64,000 nucleotides of DNA from Vibrio ostreae (GTDB lineage: Bacteria; Pseudomonadota; Gammaproteobacteria; Enterobacterales; Vibrionaceae), in the NCBI RefSeq assembly GCF_019226825.1, contig NZ_CP076642.1, positions 248,001 through 312,000 of the forward strand. Direction: 5' to 3'. Both the position numbers and the translations under genes were made by a program. The notes under the pieces are model-generated. The model did not search any database and had not been told where the DNA came from. It saw nothing but the letters and a program-made list of their open reading frames with translations. Positions 18,367-27,365 of this stretch are shown here, piece by piece (within the stretch, counting starts at the first letter, position 1; each line of letters begins with the position of its first letter).

Positions 18367-19749
18367 ATGACAGCAATTTTAATTGCCGGAACCAACAGCG
18401 GTAGCGGCAAAACAACCACCACACTCGGTATCCTCAAAGCGTTATGTCTGCGCGGACTGAAAGTCCAGCCGTTTAAGGTCGGACCCGATTACATTGATAC
18501 TGCGTGGCACAGTAAAGTGGTGGGAACGCAATCTCACAACCTGGATGAATTTATGCTGCCGCCGCGCGAATTGCGGGCTCTTTATCAGCAGCAAACGGTG
18601 GATAAAGACATTGCTGTTATCGAAGGTGTTATGGGCTTTTATGATGGCTTTGGCACTGATCCTTATTACTGCAGCAGTGCCGGTATGGCGCGTACTCTGG
18701 GCTGTCCGGTAATCCTGGTGCTGGACGGCAAAGCTATGTCGACTTCGGCTGCGGCGATTGTCAAAGGCTTTGAGTCGTTTGCTGAGGACATCAATATTGC
18801 TGGCGTCATCTTTAACCAGGTCAATACCGAAAACCACTACCAATTGCTGAAAAATGCGGTGGAGACTTATTGTAATGTGCGTGTATTGGGCCGTTTGCCG
18901 AAACTGGCGGAAGTCGAACTGCCTTCACGTCACCTTGGCCTGGTCACGGTACACGAATCACCGGACATGACGGAGATGTGGAACCGACTGGCAGCGGCGG
19001 TGGAAGAGTACATCGACATGGATGCGTTGCTGGAAGTGGCGCAAACCGCGGCCACAGCGCAGTCGGATGAGGCGGGCACAGAGCCCGGTGTGCTGGCTAG
19101 TGTGGCAGGGATTGGTGCGGGGCTGACTATCGCTATTGCGCGCGATCAGGCGTTCAACTTCTATTATCAATCCAATTTGGATCTGCTGGCACAAACCGGG
19201 GCCACGCTGTGTTATTTCAGCCCGATGCATGATGCGCAATTGCCTGAGTGCGACATGGTTTATCTGGGCGGTGGGTATCCGGAGTTGTATGCCGAAACGC
19301 TGGCTGCCAACGTGTCGATGCGTGAATCTATTTTACGTGCCCATCAGGCCAACGTGGCCATTTATGCCGAATGTGGCGGCCTGATGTATCTGGGCAGCAG
19401 CTTACGTGACAAAGAAGACAACGTGCACGCGATGGCTGGCGTACTGGATGGTCACAGTCATATGACGGCGAGGTTGCAGCGCTTCGGGTACTGCTGCGCT
19501 GCGGCGAAAACGGATACTTTACTATGTAAAGCCGGGCAGGAGTTACGCGGTCACGAGTTTCATTACTCCGACTTTGAATCGGACTTGCCAACAGCGTTTG
19601 TACTGAGTAAACGTCGCGAGGGTGAAATCTTATCTGAATGGCATGGCGGCTATCAGCAAGGCAATACATTAGCCATGTATTTGCATCTGCATTTTGCCCA
19701 GTCGCCCGATATTCTCAAACAGTGGATCGCGCGGGGTCGCAAGCAATGA
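18367..19749 (+). CDS. cobB: Cobyrinate a,c-diamide synthase (CobB/CbiA)
   Basis: A 460-residue two-domain glutamine-dependent amidase. The N-terminal half is an ATP-dependent synthetase with the P-loop GTNSGSGKTTTT (residues 8-19) and KVGPDYIDTAWH. The C-terminal half is a glutaminase with nucleophile cysteine in AECGGLMY and the later histidine in YLHLHFA. It amidates the a and c side chains of cobyrinic acid. Its ATGA stop overlaps the cbiB start, so they are translationally coupled. Because the window shows no ring-building genes, the role is probably salvage of incomplete corrinoids. Confidence 0.92.
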   Translation: MTAILIAGTNSGSGKTTTTLGILKALCLRGLKVQPFKVGPDYIDTAWHSKVVGTQSHNLDEFMLPPRELRALYQQQTVDKDIAVIEGVMGFYDGFGTDPYYCSSAGMARTLGCPVILVLDGKAMSTSAAAIVKGFESFAEDINIAGVIFNQVNTENHYQLLKNAVETYCNVRVLGRLPKLAEVELPSRHLGLVTVHESPDMTEMWNRLAAAVEEYIDMDALLEVAQTAATAQSDEAGTEPGVLASVAGIGAGLTIAIARDQAFNFYYQSNLDLLAQTGATLCYFSPMHDAQLPECDMVYLGGGYPELYAETLAANVSMRESILRAHQANVAIYAECGGLMYLGSSLRDKEDNVHAMAGVLDGHSHMTARLQRFGYCCAAAKTDTLLCKAGQELRGHEFHYSDFESDLPTAFVLSKRREGEILSEWHGGYQQGNTLAMYLHLHFAQSPDILKQWIARGRKQ

Positions 19750-20714
19750 TTTCGCTGGCGGTCTGTATTGGCGCTTTTGTTCTGGATGTGCTGCTGGGCG
19801 ATCCTGTCAACTGGCCGCATCCCATCCGCTGGATTGGCAACACCATCAGTCGCAGTGAGAAAATGCTGCGGCGTTGGTTTACCAGCCCGGCGCAACTCTA
19901 TATAGCGGGTGGACTGCTGTGGATTATGGTGGTCGGAGCCAGTGCTGCGGTCACCTGGTTTGCCATCTGGGCAGCGTTTCAAATTCACTGGTTAGCGGGC
20001 AGCGTGCTGCAATTGTGGCTGGCGTTTACGGTATTAGCTGGCAAGTGTTTGCAGGACTGCGCACTGGATGTGCTCGAACCGTTACGGCGCGGTGATATCG
20101 CTGAAGCAAGAATAAAGCTTTCTTATATTGTGGGGCGTGATACGCGTTCGCTGGATAACGAACAAATGACCCGGGCCACAGTAGAAACCGTCGCGGAAAA
20201 TACGGTAGATGGTATTATCGCACCGCTGTTTTACCTGTTTATCGGCGGCGTACCGCTGGCAATGGCTTACAAAGCAGTGAATACGCTGGATTCCATGGTC
20301 GGGTATAGAAATGAGCGTTATCGTGAATTGGGCTGCGTGTCGGCCCGGATTGACGATGTGGCCAATTTCATTCCGGCCCGACTAACCTGGCTGTTGTTCA
20401 GCGCTGCGGCCTGGTTACAGAAACAGGATTATAAAGCGGCGTTTGTCATTGGCTGGCGTGACCGTTATCAACATAAAAGCCCGAACTGCGCCTGGTCGGA
20501 AGCAGCGGTTGCCGGTGCGCTCGGTATTCGTCTTGGTGGCCCGAATCAATATTTTGGTGAATGGGTCGCTAAACCTTGGATAGGTGATGCCAAACGGGCC
20601 ATTGAAGCTGAGGATATTGTACGGTCAATTCGTTTGATGAAAGCAGCGGCCTGGATTGCTTTGGTGCTGTTCAGCGCGTGTTATCTGCTGTGGTCATTTT
20701 TGCCAGTCAATTGA
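19746..20714 (+). CDS. cbiB: Adenosylcobinamide-phosphate synthase CbiB
   Basis: A 322-residue membrane protein with DPVNWPHPIRWIG near the N-terminus, several hydrophobic segments (50-75, 80-100, 150-175, 215-235 and 300-318), and VETVAENTVDGIIAPLFY and NTLDSMVGYRNERY, all CbiB hallmarks. It joins the aminopropanol phosphate made by PduX and CobD to adenosylcobyric acid. The start ATG 19746 overlaps the cobB stop (ATGA); a longer frame to 19638 lies wholly within cobB and is not used. Confidence 0.93.
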   Translation: MISLAVCIGAFVLDVLLGDPVNWPHPIRWIGNTISRSEKMLRRWFTSPAQLYIAGGLLWIMVVGASAAVTWFAIWAAFQIHWLAGSVLQLWLAFTVLAGKCLQDCALDVLEPLRRGDIAEARIKLSYIVGRDTRSLDNEQMTRATVETVAENTVDGIIAPLFYLFIGGVPLAMAYKAVNTLDSMVGYRNERYRELGCVSARIDDVANFIPARLTWLLFSAAAWLQKQDYKAAFVIGWRDRYQHKSPNCAWSEAAVAGALGIRLGGPNQYFGEWVAKPWIGDAKRAIEAEDIVRSIRLMKAAAWIALVLFSACYLLWSFLPVN

Positions 20715-20772
20715 CCTTTCATACGTTCGGTATGTGTGCAGAGAGGACTGTTTTCCGCGAACAGAAAACGGC

Positions 20773-20798
20773 AAAAAAAACGCCAGTGAAAACTGGCG
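20773..20798 (-). terminator. Intrinsic terminator after msrA
   Basis: A CGCCAGT/ACTGGCG stem (20781-20787 with 20792-20798) and GAAA loop. The eight-base A-run on the plus strand becomes a T-run behind the hairpin on the minus strand. Confidence 0.75.
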
Positions 20799-20934
20799 TG
20801 TACCGAATATAGTGGTGTGGAAAAGGACATGGACCTTTAATGGAGTATGCGTAAACAAGACGAATGCTTAAGCGGTTTCCAATTTATCCTTGCTCTCTTA
20901 CACAAATGTTACTGATTTAATAAGCTTTTATTGC

Positions 20935-21435
20935 TTAATCCGCTTTTCGGTATTTATGCAGCAGATCGAGCGGAATATGGCAGTAGTCACCAGGATGCAA
21001 GGTGAGACGATCCTGATGTTCCTCATCGCTCTTGACGAAGTTGGTCAGTGGCAGAATTTCAACCATAATCTTATCGGCATCCTCCCGTGCTGCGATGAAC
21101 TCTGCCGCCTGCTCTAAATGCTGCGGATTGACACTGTATACGCCGGTACGATACTTTTCACCGACATCGATACCTTGTTTATTGACACTATAAGGGTCAA
21201 TGATTTCAAAGAAATAGCCCATCAGCTGCGTGACTGATACTTGGGACGGGTCGAATTGGGTGCGCACGCACTCTGAATAACCGTCATACTCGCCGGCAGT
21301 ATCGCTGGCGGTGCCGTTCGCACGACCGGCTTCGGTATGAATGACGCCCGGCAGGTGACGAATAAATTCCTGCACGCCCCACAGACAGCCGCCTGCGAAA
21401 TAAATTTCTTCCATTGTTTGGATACACTGAGTCAT
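20935..21435 (-). CDS. msrA: Peptide-methionine (S)-S-oxide reductase, short form
   Basis: A 166-residue MsrA. The active-site motif is GGCLWGVQE, with the catalytic cysteine in GCLWG rather than the usual GCFWG. EAGRANGTA, EYDGYSECVRTQFDP and FFEIIDPYSVNKQG follow the family pattern. It reduces methionine-S-sulfoxide in proteins with thioredoxin. Length is shorter than E. coli MsrA (212) but common for single-domain forms. Of two in-frame ATGs (21435 and 21414) neither has a strong ribosome site, so the exact start is uncertain. Confidence 0.88.
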   Translation of the reverse strand: MTQCIQTMEEIYFAGGCLWGVQEFIRHLPGVIHTEAGRANGTASDTAGEYDGYSECVRTQFDPSQVSVTQLMGYFFEIIDPYSVNKQGIDVGEKYRTGVYSVNPQHLEQAAEFIAAREDADKIMVEILPLTNFVKSDEEHQDRLTLHPGDYCHIPLDLLHKYRKAD

Positions 21436-21642
21436 GGATTTGGTCGACAGACTGTATCAAAAACTGGCACGGCCGCAATGGGGACAGCCCTTGAATGCGG
21501 TATTATTGTACAGGCAAGGGCTTGCTGAGGGAGTTGCGGCTGACCGAGCCTCTGAGGGTTGCGAGTGACTCGCTTTTACAGTGTAAAGCCGGGACATTTG
21601 TTCGTTGCCGCTGTTCGGTTTTGCCGGTCATCCATACATCAT

Positions 21643-23439
21643 TCAGCCAGGGCAAGTCGCTTGTTCGGCCTGTGCCACACGCTGTTCCTGTTGCTGTAAC
21701 TGGTACATCGCACGGTAACGGCCGTGTTCAATCTGCATCAGTTGCTGATGATTACCTTGCTCTATCAGGTGACCTTTATCCAGCACCATGATGCTGTCGG
21801 CGTGATGAATGGTAGACAGACGGTGCGCGACCACAATCATGCTGACCTGTCCGCGCAGTTCATTGAGCGCTCTTTGTACTACTTGCTCGGTTTCACTGTC
21901 GATGTTGGCTGTCGCTTCATCCAGCAGCAGGATTTTCGGCGAGCCGGCCAGAGCGCGGGCGATGATCAGCTGCTGCCGCTGACCGGTGGAGAGTCTTAAT
22001 CCGCCCTCACCGAGCTGAGTTTGGTAACCATCCTGCATTTCAATGATTACATCATGTAAGTGAGCTTGTTGTGCCGCGCGCTCGACGGCTTGCTGAGACA
22101 GACCGCGACCCATATCAATGTTATCGAACACAGTCGTCGCCAGCACGAACGGTTCTTGCGGAATGAAGCCGATACCCTGGCGCAACGCGTGCTGGTGATA
22201 TTCTTCCAGCTCGTGGCCGTCAATCCGAATCGAACCTGATTGTGGCTGATAAAAGCTGAGCAGCAAATTGAGCAATGTCGATTTACCGCTGCCGGTATGG
22301 CCGACAATGGCATAAAACTCGCCCGATTTAATCGTGAAGTTTACATCATGCAGCACAGGTTTATCCTGCTGATAACTGAACACCAGTTGGTCTACACTCA
22401 GGTCACCTTTTGGTATTGCATCAAGATGGGCCTGTTGATGAGCGTGTGGCGGTTGCTGCAGCAATTCATAGACCCGATCACCTGCGACAATGGCTTGCTG
22501 ATAGAGGCTGAAACGTTGGGTAATTTCCACCAGTGGTTCGGTAAAACGGCCAAGATAGTTGAGATAGGCGTACAGGACGCCGACTTCAGCCACACCTTCT
22601 ACGACTTTGAGCCCAAAGAACCACACCACGCCGCCGAGGATCAGAATGCTCAGCAGGTTGATCGCCGGACGCAACAGCAGTGAGCCGACGGTGACCGTTT
22701 TCAGACGAGTGGTGTAATATGCATTATTGATGGCATGAAACTGCTGATATTTCGCCCCTTGCTGGTTGGTGGACTGAATCACCGCCATACCGCTGATGGA
22801 CTCGTTCATATTGGCGTTGATGTCCGAGCGCAGCTGACGGCTGTCGGTCACCGCTTTCACACTAAACTTCTGATACAAATAAATTAGGGTCACAACGGCC
22901 GGTATCAGCGTCAGGGCGACCAGCATCAGGTCAACGTCCAGAATCGCCATCGCGGTCAGGATGCCGAGCAGCATGATTAAGTTTCCGAGAATGCTCGACA
23001 GAAACTGCACATAGATATCTTTGATCGATTCGGTGTCATTGGTGATCCGGCTGACCAGTTGGCCGGTGCGGGCATAGTCAAAAAACGCTACCGGCAGGGT
23101 CAGCACATGTTTGAACAGACGTTTGCGAATATCGAGTACCGCATTGAGGGCAATATCGAGAAAACGCAGCGTCTGTTTGTATTTCAGATAGGTGCTGGCC
23201 AGAACCGAGAAAATAAACAGGGCAATGACGCCAGCCACAGGTCCGGTAGGATAGTGGTTAGGCATAACAAATTCATCGATGAAGACTTTACTCAGCATCG
23301 GGCCGAGTACGTCGAAAGCCGTAGCGAGTACCACCAGAAGTAAAGTTTTGATAAACAGTGTTTTTTCTGCAAAAACATAACTCATCAGCATACGCAGAGA
23401 GCCGGAACTGGTGACGGATTTTTTATGGTCTGTGCTCAT
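21643..23439 (-). CDS. mdlB: ABC exporter half-transporter, MdlB type (catalytic Glu partner)
   Basis: A 598-residue half-transporter: six-helix membrane domain (residues 25-320) and ATPase domain (345-590). Walker A is GHTGSGKST (380-388) and Walker B ends LLLDE with catalytic E508. The signature is LSTGQ (483-487) rather than LSGGQ. Together with its partner this predicts one consensus and one degenerate ATP site, the pattern of heterodimeric multidrug or lipid exporters. Its ATG overlaps the mdlA stop (ATGA). The substrate is unknown; E. coli mdlAB has been tied to envelope lipids. Confidence 0.9.
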   Translation of the reverse strand: MSTDHKKSVTSSGSLRMLMSYVFAEKTLFIKTLLLVVLATAFDVLGPMLSKVFIDEFVMPNHYPTGPVAGVIALFIFSVLASTYLKYKQTLRFLDIALNAVLDIRKRLFKHVLTLPVAFFDYARTGQLVSRITNDTESIKDIYVQFLSSILGNLIMLLGILTAMAILDVDLMLVALTLIPAVVTLIYLYQKFSVKAVTDSRQLRSDINANMNESISGMAVIQSTNQQGAKYQQFHAINNAYYTTRLKTVTVGSLLLRPAINLLSILILGGVVWFFGLKVVEGVAEVGVLYAYLNYLGRFTEPLVEITQRFSLYQQAIVAGDRVYELLQQPPHAHQQAHLDAIPKGDLSVDQLVFSYQQDKPVLHDVNFTIKSGEFYAIVGHTGSGKSTLLNLLLSFYQPQSGSIRIDGHELEEYHQHALRQGIGFIPQEPFVLATTVFDNIDMGRGLSQQAVERAAQQAHLHDVIIEMQDGYQTQLGEGGLRLSTGQRQQLIIARALAGSPKILLLDEATANIDSETEQVVQRALNELRGQVSMIVVAHRLSTIHHADSIMVLDKGHLIEQGNHQQLMQIEHGRYRAMYQLQQQEQRVAQAEQATCPG

Positions 23440-25175
23440 TTCAGATCATTCTCCAGCGCTTGTTCCATCTGTTGATAGGCCGCCATCCGAGCGTACCAGC
23501 CATCCTGTTCAAGCAGGCTGTGATGATTGCCGTGTTCGACAATTTCGCCATGCGCCATAACGACAATTTGGTCAGCTTGCTCGATAGCAGAAAGGCGATG
23601 GCTGACGATGATTAACGTCTGCTCACGGCGCTGCTGCAGGTGCTCAATAATGACCTTTTCAGTCTTGATATCGACGGCTGACAGTGCATCATCCAGTACC
23701 AGAATCGGCGCGTTGCTGATCAGCGCGCGTGCGATGGACAAACGCTGACGCTGACCACCGGAAAGGGTGACACCGCGTTCGCCGACCAGAGTCTGGTAGC
23801 CGTCGGGAAATTGCAGAATATCATCGTGAATGGCGGCCAGGCGCGCGGCCTGATACACGTCTTCATCGCTGGCGTCAGAGCGGCCAATACGAATATTCTC
23901 CATGATGCTCATACTGAACAGGAAAGCATCCTGAGGGACGTAAGCATAGAGGCTGCGCAATTGGGTGAGGGGAATTGAATGAATCGCTGTGTGTCCGACT
24001 GCCAGTCTTCCCTCACCTGCTTCCCAGTAGCGCATCAGCAACTGTAACAGGGTCGATTTGCCTGACCCGGTCGAACCGGCAATGCCCAGTACCTGATTCT
24101 CCTTCACTTGCAGACAGATATTGTGCAGTGCAGGCTGAGTCGTATCCGGATATTGAAAGGTCATCTGATCGACGTGAATATCATACCCTGCGGCATCCTG
24201 CTTGCCCTGATCGCTGATGGAATCAGGCAGATTAAGTAACGCTTCCAGTCGGCCGACGGCGGCGTTACCACGTTGTAGAATATTCATCAGCCATCCAAAG
24301 GCGTACATCGGCCAAATCAGCTCGGACAGATAAAGGGTAAAGCTGGTCAACTGACCCACGCTGAGACGTTCCTGACTGATTTGCCAGCCGCCGACCAATA
24401 GCGCAATTAACAGTGCAGAGCCGAGGCTGAGCTGAATAATCGGATCAAACAGGGCTTCAGAGCGCTGCACTTTATAGGTCGTTTGTGCGGCCTGCTCGGC
24501 AATACTGGCGAATTTATCGTTCTCGATAGATTCGCGTCCCATGGATTTGATCATCCGGATGCCGGAAACCGACTGCTGTGCCTGATCGTTCAGGGTTGAG
24601 AATGAATCGAGAGTCTGCTTGAACTGATGGTGGATCCGATTCGACAAGCGGTAAAAACCGTAACCCATAAAGGGAAACGGAATAATGGCCAGGATAGCCA
24701 GTTGCCAGTCAATGAAGACAAACATCATGATTAGCACCAGGATGAAAGTCATCAGACCGTCGAACCCTGAAAGTATCCCTTCACCGGCGGCCATTTCAAC
24801 CGCATCAATATCATTGGTGGCTCTTGCCATCAGATCGCCGGTGGAATGCAGGTTGTAAAAAGCTTGTCCCTGGCGCAGTAAACGCTGGTAAAAACGCTCG
24901 CGCAAAATATTACCAAGCTGATAAGACGTACCAAACAGCATACGACGCCAGCCATAGCGCAGCAGGTAGACCAGGATACTGACGCCAAGCAAAGCGAACA
25001 GGTAGAATTCTGTTTGTGAAAAATCTCTGGTTGCCAATAGTTTGTCTATTGCGTTGCCGATAAACCATGGAATGGCCATATTGAGAACGGCCACGATAAA
25101 GAGCATCAGCAAGGCAATAGAGTAAGTAAACTTATGCTGGCGGAAAAACCAGCTTAACTGTCTGAATAACTTCAT
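23436..25175 (-). CDS. mdlA: ABC exporter half-transporter, MdlA type (degenerate-site partner)
   Basis: A 579-residue half-transporter with an N-terminal six-helix domain (about 15-310) and ATPase domain (330-575). Walker A is GSTGSGKST (367-375) and the signature LSGGQ (471-475) is intact, but Walker B reads LVLDD with D496 in place of the catalytic glutamate. Its Walker B and the LSTGQ of MdlB would share the same, non-catalytic ATP site. First gene of a coupled pair; upstream 340 bases carry no gene. Confidence 0.9.
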   Translation of the reverse strand: MKLFRQLSWFFRQHKFTYSIALLMLFIVAVLNMAIPWFIGNAIDKLLATRDFSQTEFYLFALLGVSILVYLLRYGWRRMLFGTSYQLGNILRERFYQRLLRQGQAFYNLHSTGDLMARATNDIDAVEMAAGEGILSGFDGLMTFILVLIMMFVFIDWQLAILAIIPFPFMGYGFYRLSNRIHHQFKQTLDSFSTLNDQAQQSVSGIRMIKSMGRESIENDKFASIAEQAAQTTYKVQRSEALFDPIIQLSLGSALLIALLVGGWQISQERLSVGQLTSFTLYLSELIWPMYAFGWLMNILQRGNAAVGRLEALLNLPDSISDQGKQDAAGYDIHVDQMTFQYPDTTQPALHNICLQVKENQVLGIAGSTGSGKSTLLQLLMRYWEAGEGRLAVGHTAIHSIPLTQLRSLYAYVPQDAFLFSMSIMENIRIGRSDASDEDVYQAARLAAIHDDILQFPDGYQTLVGERGVTLSGGQRQRLSIARALISNAPILVLDDALSAVDIKTEKVIIEHLQQRREQTLIIVSHRLSAIEQADQIVVMAHGEIVEHGNHHSLLEQDGWYARMAAYQQMEQALENDLK

Positions 25176-25518
25176 GAAATACTGACCGGATAAGACATAG
25201 AAACGGATTAAATATGGCGGTCACTGAGTGATAACCAGCCGCAAAAGCGCAACAGGGCTGAGCGGTACTCAGACAGGGCTCAATGGGAGTGTGGCCGACC
25301 TGGCGGTTTATCCTGAACCCTGCTGATGATAATGCATCAAAGCGAATAATAGCAAAAAAGGCACACCCTGGTTGTGACGGAATCTGAAGAAGGAAAATGT
25401 TCGGTTACAAGCGAAGTGAGCGCTGATATCAAATCAGCGCAGATAGGAAACAAAGGATGCCCGAGGTCATCCTTTGTTTGTTGCGGCAGGGGAAGCATAA
25501 GCGCGAGTCTTGCTGTGT
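25176..25518. other. Intergenic stretch between mdlA and the NCS2 permease
   Basis: Promoter region for mdlA plus the tail of the permease transcript. A strong hairpin lies at 25448-25479. No gene is supported. Confidence 0.55.
25448..25479 (-). terminator. Probable terminator after the NCS2 permease gene
   Basis: A perfect twelve-pair stem AAACAAAGGATG/CATCCTTTGTTT (25448-25459 with 25468-25479) and an eight-base loop. The T-run on the minus strand is interrupted, being part of the stem. Confidence 0.55.
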
Positions 25519-26925
25519 TTATGCAATGCTTTGTTTTTCCCGATGAGGCGTGCTGACTGTCGCCGCTGGATGTTGATTGGCGGTTGTCTGATCTTTGCCC
25601 TCCGGCAGCACCAGTGTCATGATGATTGCTGCAATACCACTGGTCGTGACGGGTGAACCAAACACGCTTTGCAGTAGTTTTGGCATCTCTTGCATCACTT
25701 CCGGAACCAGCATAACGCCGAGGCCAATACCAAAAGAGACGGCCAGAATCATCAGGTTACGACGATCCAGATGCTCGTTGGCAATGATTTTGATACCAGC
25801 TGCGGCCACAGTACCAAACATCACCAGAGTCGCACCGCCAATCACAGGTTTAGGAATGGTGGTCAGGATCCCGCCGATGATAGGAAACAATCCCAGCACG
25901 CACAGAATCAGCGCCACAAAGTAGCCGACATGTCGGCTGGCAATGCCCGTCAGGTGAATCACACTGTTGTTCTGGCTGAAAGTGGTATTAGGAAAAGTGT
26001 TGAACACGGCAGCAATCATAGAGTTCACTCCATCACCAAGGATCCCGGATTTAATCCGGTTCAGATACTTAGGCCCGGAAAGAGGCAGCTTGGTAATGAT
26101 GCAGTTTGCGGTGATGTCTCCGGTTGATTCAATCGCGGTAATAGCGTAAATCACCGCGATTGGCAAAAAGGCGTACCAGTCAAAGTCAAACCCATATTTG
26201 AACGGCACCGGAATGCTCACCAGTGGTTGGTTAAACGCATTCTCTATATGCACCATACCCATACCGGCCGCGACGATGTAGCCCACTACCATACCAATCA
26301 GAATTGATGACAGACGTACCATCAGGTTGCGGGAGCGGTTCAGGGCAATAATGGTCACGAGGACGACAGCGCCCAACGCCAGGTTGTGCCACTGAGCAAA
26401 GTCGGGAGCTTTAACGCCACCGGCTAAGTCAGTCATACCGACTTTAATCAATGAGATACCAATCGTTGTGACGACAATACCGGTGACGATTGGGGTGATG
26501 ATTTTGCCTAGTTTGCCAATAAACTGCGAGAGAATAATTTCGATGAAGGCACCAACAAAACAGACCCCAAAAATCATGGCAAGAATATCTTCAGGACCGC
26601 CGCCATTAGACTTGGCGATGAATCCGGCAGCCAGTACTGAGCTGAGAAACGCAAAGCTGGTTCCCTGCACACACACCATACCGGCACCGATAGGCCCGAT
26701 GCGACGTGCCTGAATAAAGGTACCGATACCGGATACAATTAATGCCATGCTGATCAGATAAGGCACATGGTCTCCTAATCCGAGCACACCGCCAATGATC
26801 AGCGTTGGCGTGATGATGCCAACGAAACTGGCGAGCACGTGTTGCAGTCCCGCATAGAACGCAGCCCCCGGTGCTGGCTTGTCGTCCAAGCCATAAACGA
26901 GGTCATGGTTGTGTGGTTGAGACAT
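25519..26925 (-). CDS. NCS2 nucleobase:cation symporter (urate/xanthine permease)
   Basis: A 468-residue inner-membrane permease with 12-14 membrane segments. The family signature QNNSVIHLTGIASR and the TM8 stretch AIESTGDITAN are clear, both lining the substrate site in XanQ and UacT. Xanthine or urate uptake is likely given the flanking urate-degradation genes; the exact substrate cannot be told. ATG 26925 has AAGGA upstream; the frame extends to 26991. A TTGTATACATT palindrome (26936-26946) lies directly in front of the ribosome site, suggesting control by the GntR regulator at 29052. Confidence 0.88.
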   Translation of the reverse strand: MSQPHNHDLVYGLDDKPAPGAAFYAGLQHVLASFVGIITPTLIIGGVLGLGDHVPYLISMALIVSGIGTFIQARRIGPIGAGMVCVQGTSFAFLSSVLAAGFIAKSNGGGPEDILAMIFGVCFVGAFIEIILSQFIGKLGKIITPIVTGIVVTTIGISLIKVGMTDLAGGVKAPDFAQWHNLALGAVVLVTIIALNRSRNLMVRLSSILIGMVVGYIVAAGMGMVHIENAFNQPLVSIPVPFKYGFDFDWYAFLPIAVIYAITAIESTGDITANCIITKLPLSGPKYLNRIKSGILGDGVNSMIAAVFNTFPNTTFSQNNSVIHLTGIASRHVGYFVALILCVLGLFPIIGGILTTIPKPVIGGATLVMFGTVAAAGIKIIANEHLDRRNLMILAVSFGIGLGVMLVPEVMQEMPKLLQSVFGSPVTTSGIAAIIMTLVLPEGKDQTTANQHPAATVSTPHREKQSIA

Positions 26926-26935
26926 ACTGACTTCC

Positions 26936-26946
26936 TTGTATACATT
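26936..26946. promoter_or_regulatory. GntR-type operator before the NCS2 permease
   Basis: TTGTATACATT, centred on GTATAC, differs slightly from the two perfect palindromes at 29740 and 29969. It lies 11 bases before the permease start codon, where bound repressor could block transcription or translation. Confidence 0.55.
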
Positions 26947-27241
26947 ATTGTTAACATTCTGATACAGACAATAGAGCAAACAGTGTGCCACTAATTTCCT
27001 GACTAAATAGTCAAGTTATTTCATTGGGTTATGAAACTACGCCTGAAAAATTAAAGCGTACGCTGTCCCCTGATGGTGCAAAAAGGTTAACTTTGGTGCA
27101 TAGGCAAACCAGGACATATCGGCGTGCGAAAACGGATGTTGACTTGAGAGACGATGTTTTTTGTTAGGAAAGGCGCTTTTTTCTGAGGTGTTGTGTCTGA
27201 CAATGCAGCGAGGCAACTTTGCTTGTTGCGCGGCGAACCAT

Positions 27242-27278
27242 AAAAAAGCCGCCGGGCTAGAAGGAACCCCGACGGCTT
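27242..27278 (-). terminator. Intrinsic terminator after puuE
   Basis: Stem AAGCCGcCGGG/CCCGaCGGCTT with one mismatch (27246-27256 with 27268-27278). On the minus strand it runs into six T residues. Confidence 0.8.
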
Positions 27279-27365
27279 GTAACTAGTCAGTTCAATCAGT
27301 GGCAAATATGCTGTTAATCAGTCACTGTTTTGCGGCGTTGCTGCTGGCTTAATTGAGCCAGCCGC

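Larger units (their letters stand above)
26926..27365. other. Intergenic stretch between NCS2 permease and puuE
   Basis: This 440-base stretch holds the permease promoter with a GntR-type palindrome and the puuE terminator (27242-27278). A 72-codon minus-strand frame (27087-27305) overlaps the terminator and shows no family features, so I do not call a gene. Confidence 0.6.
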
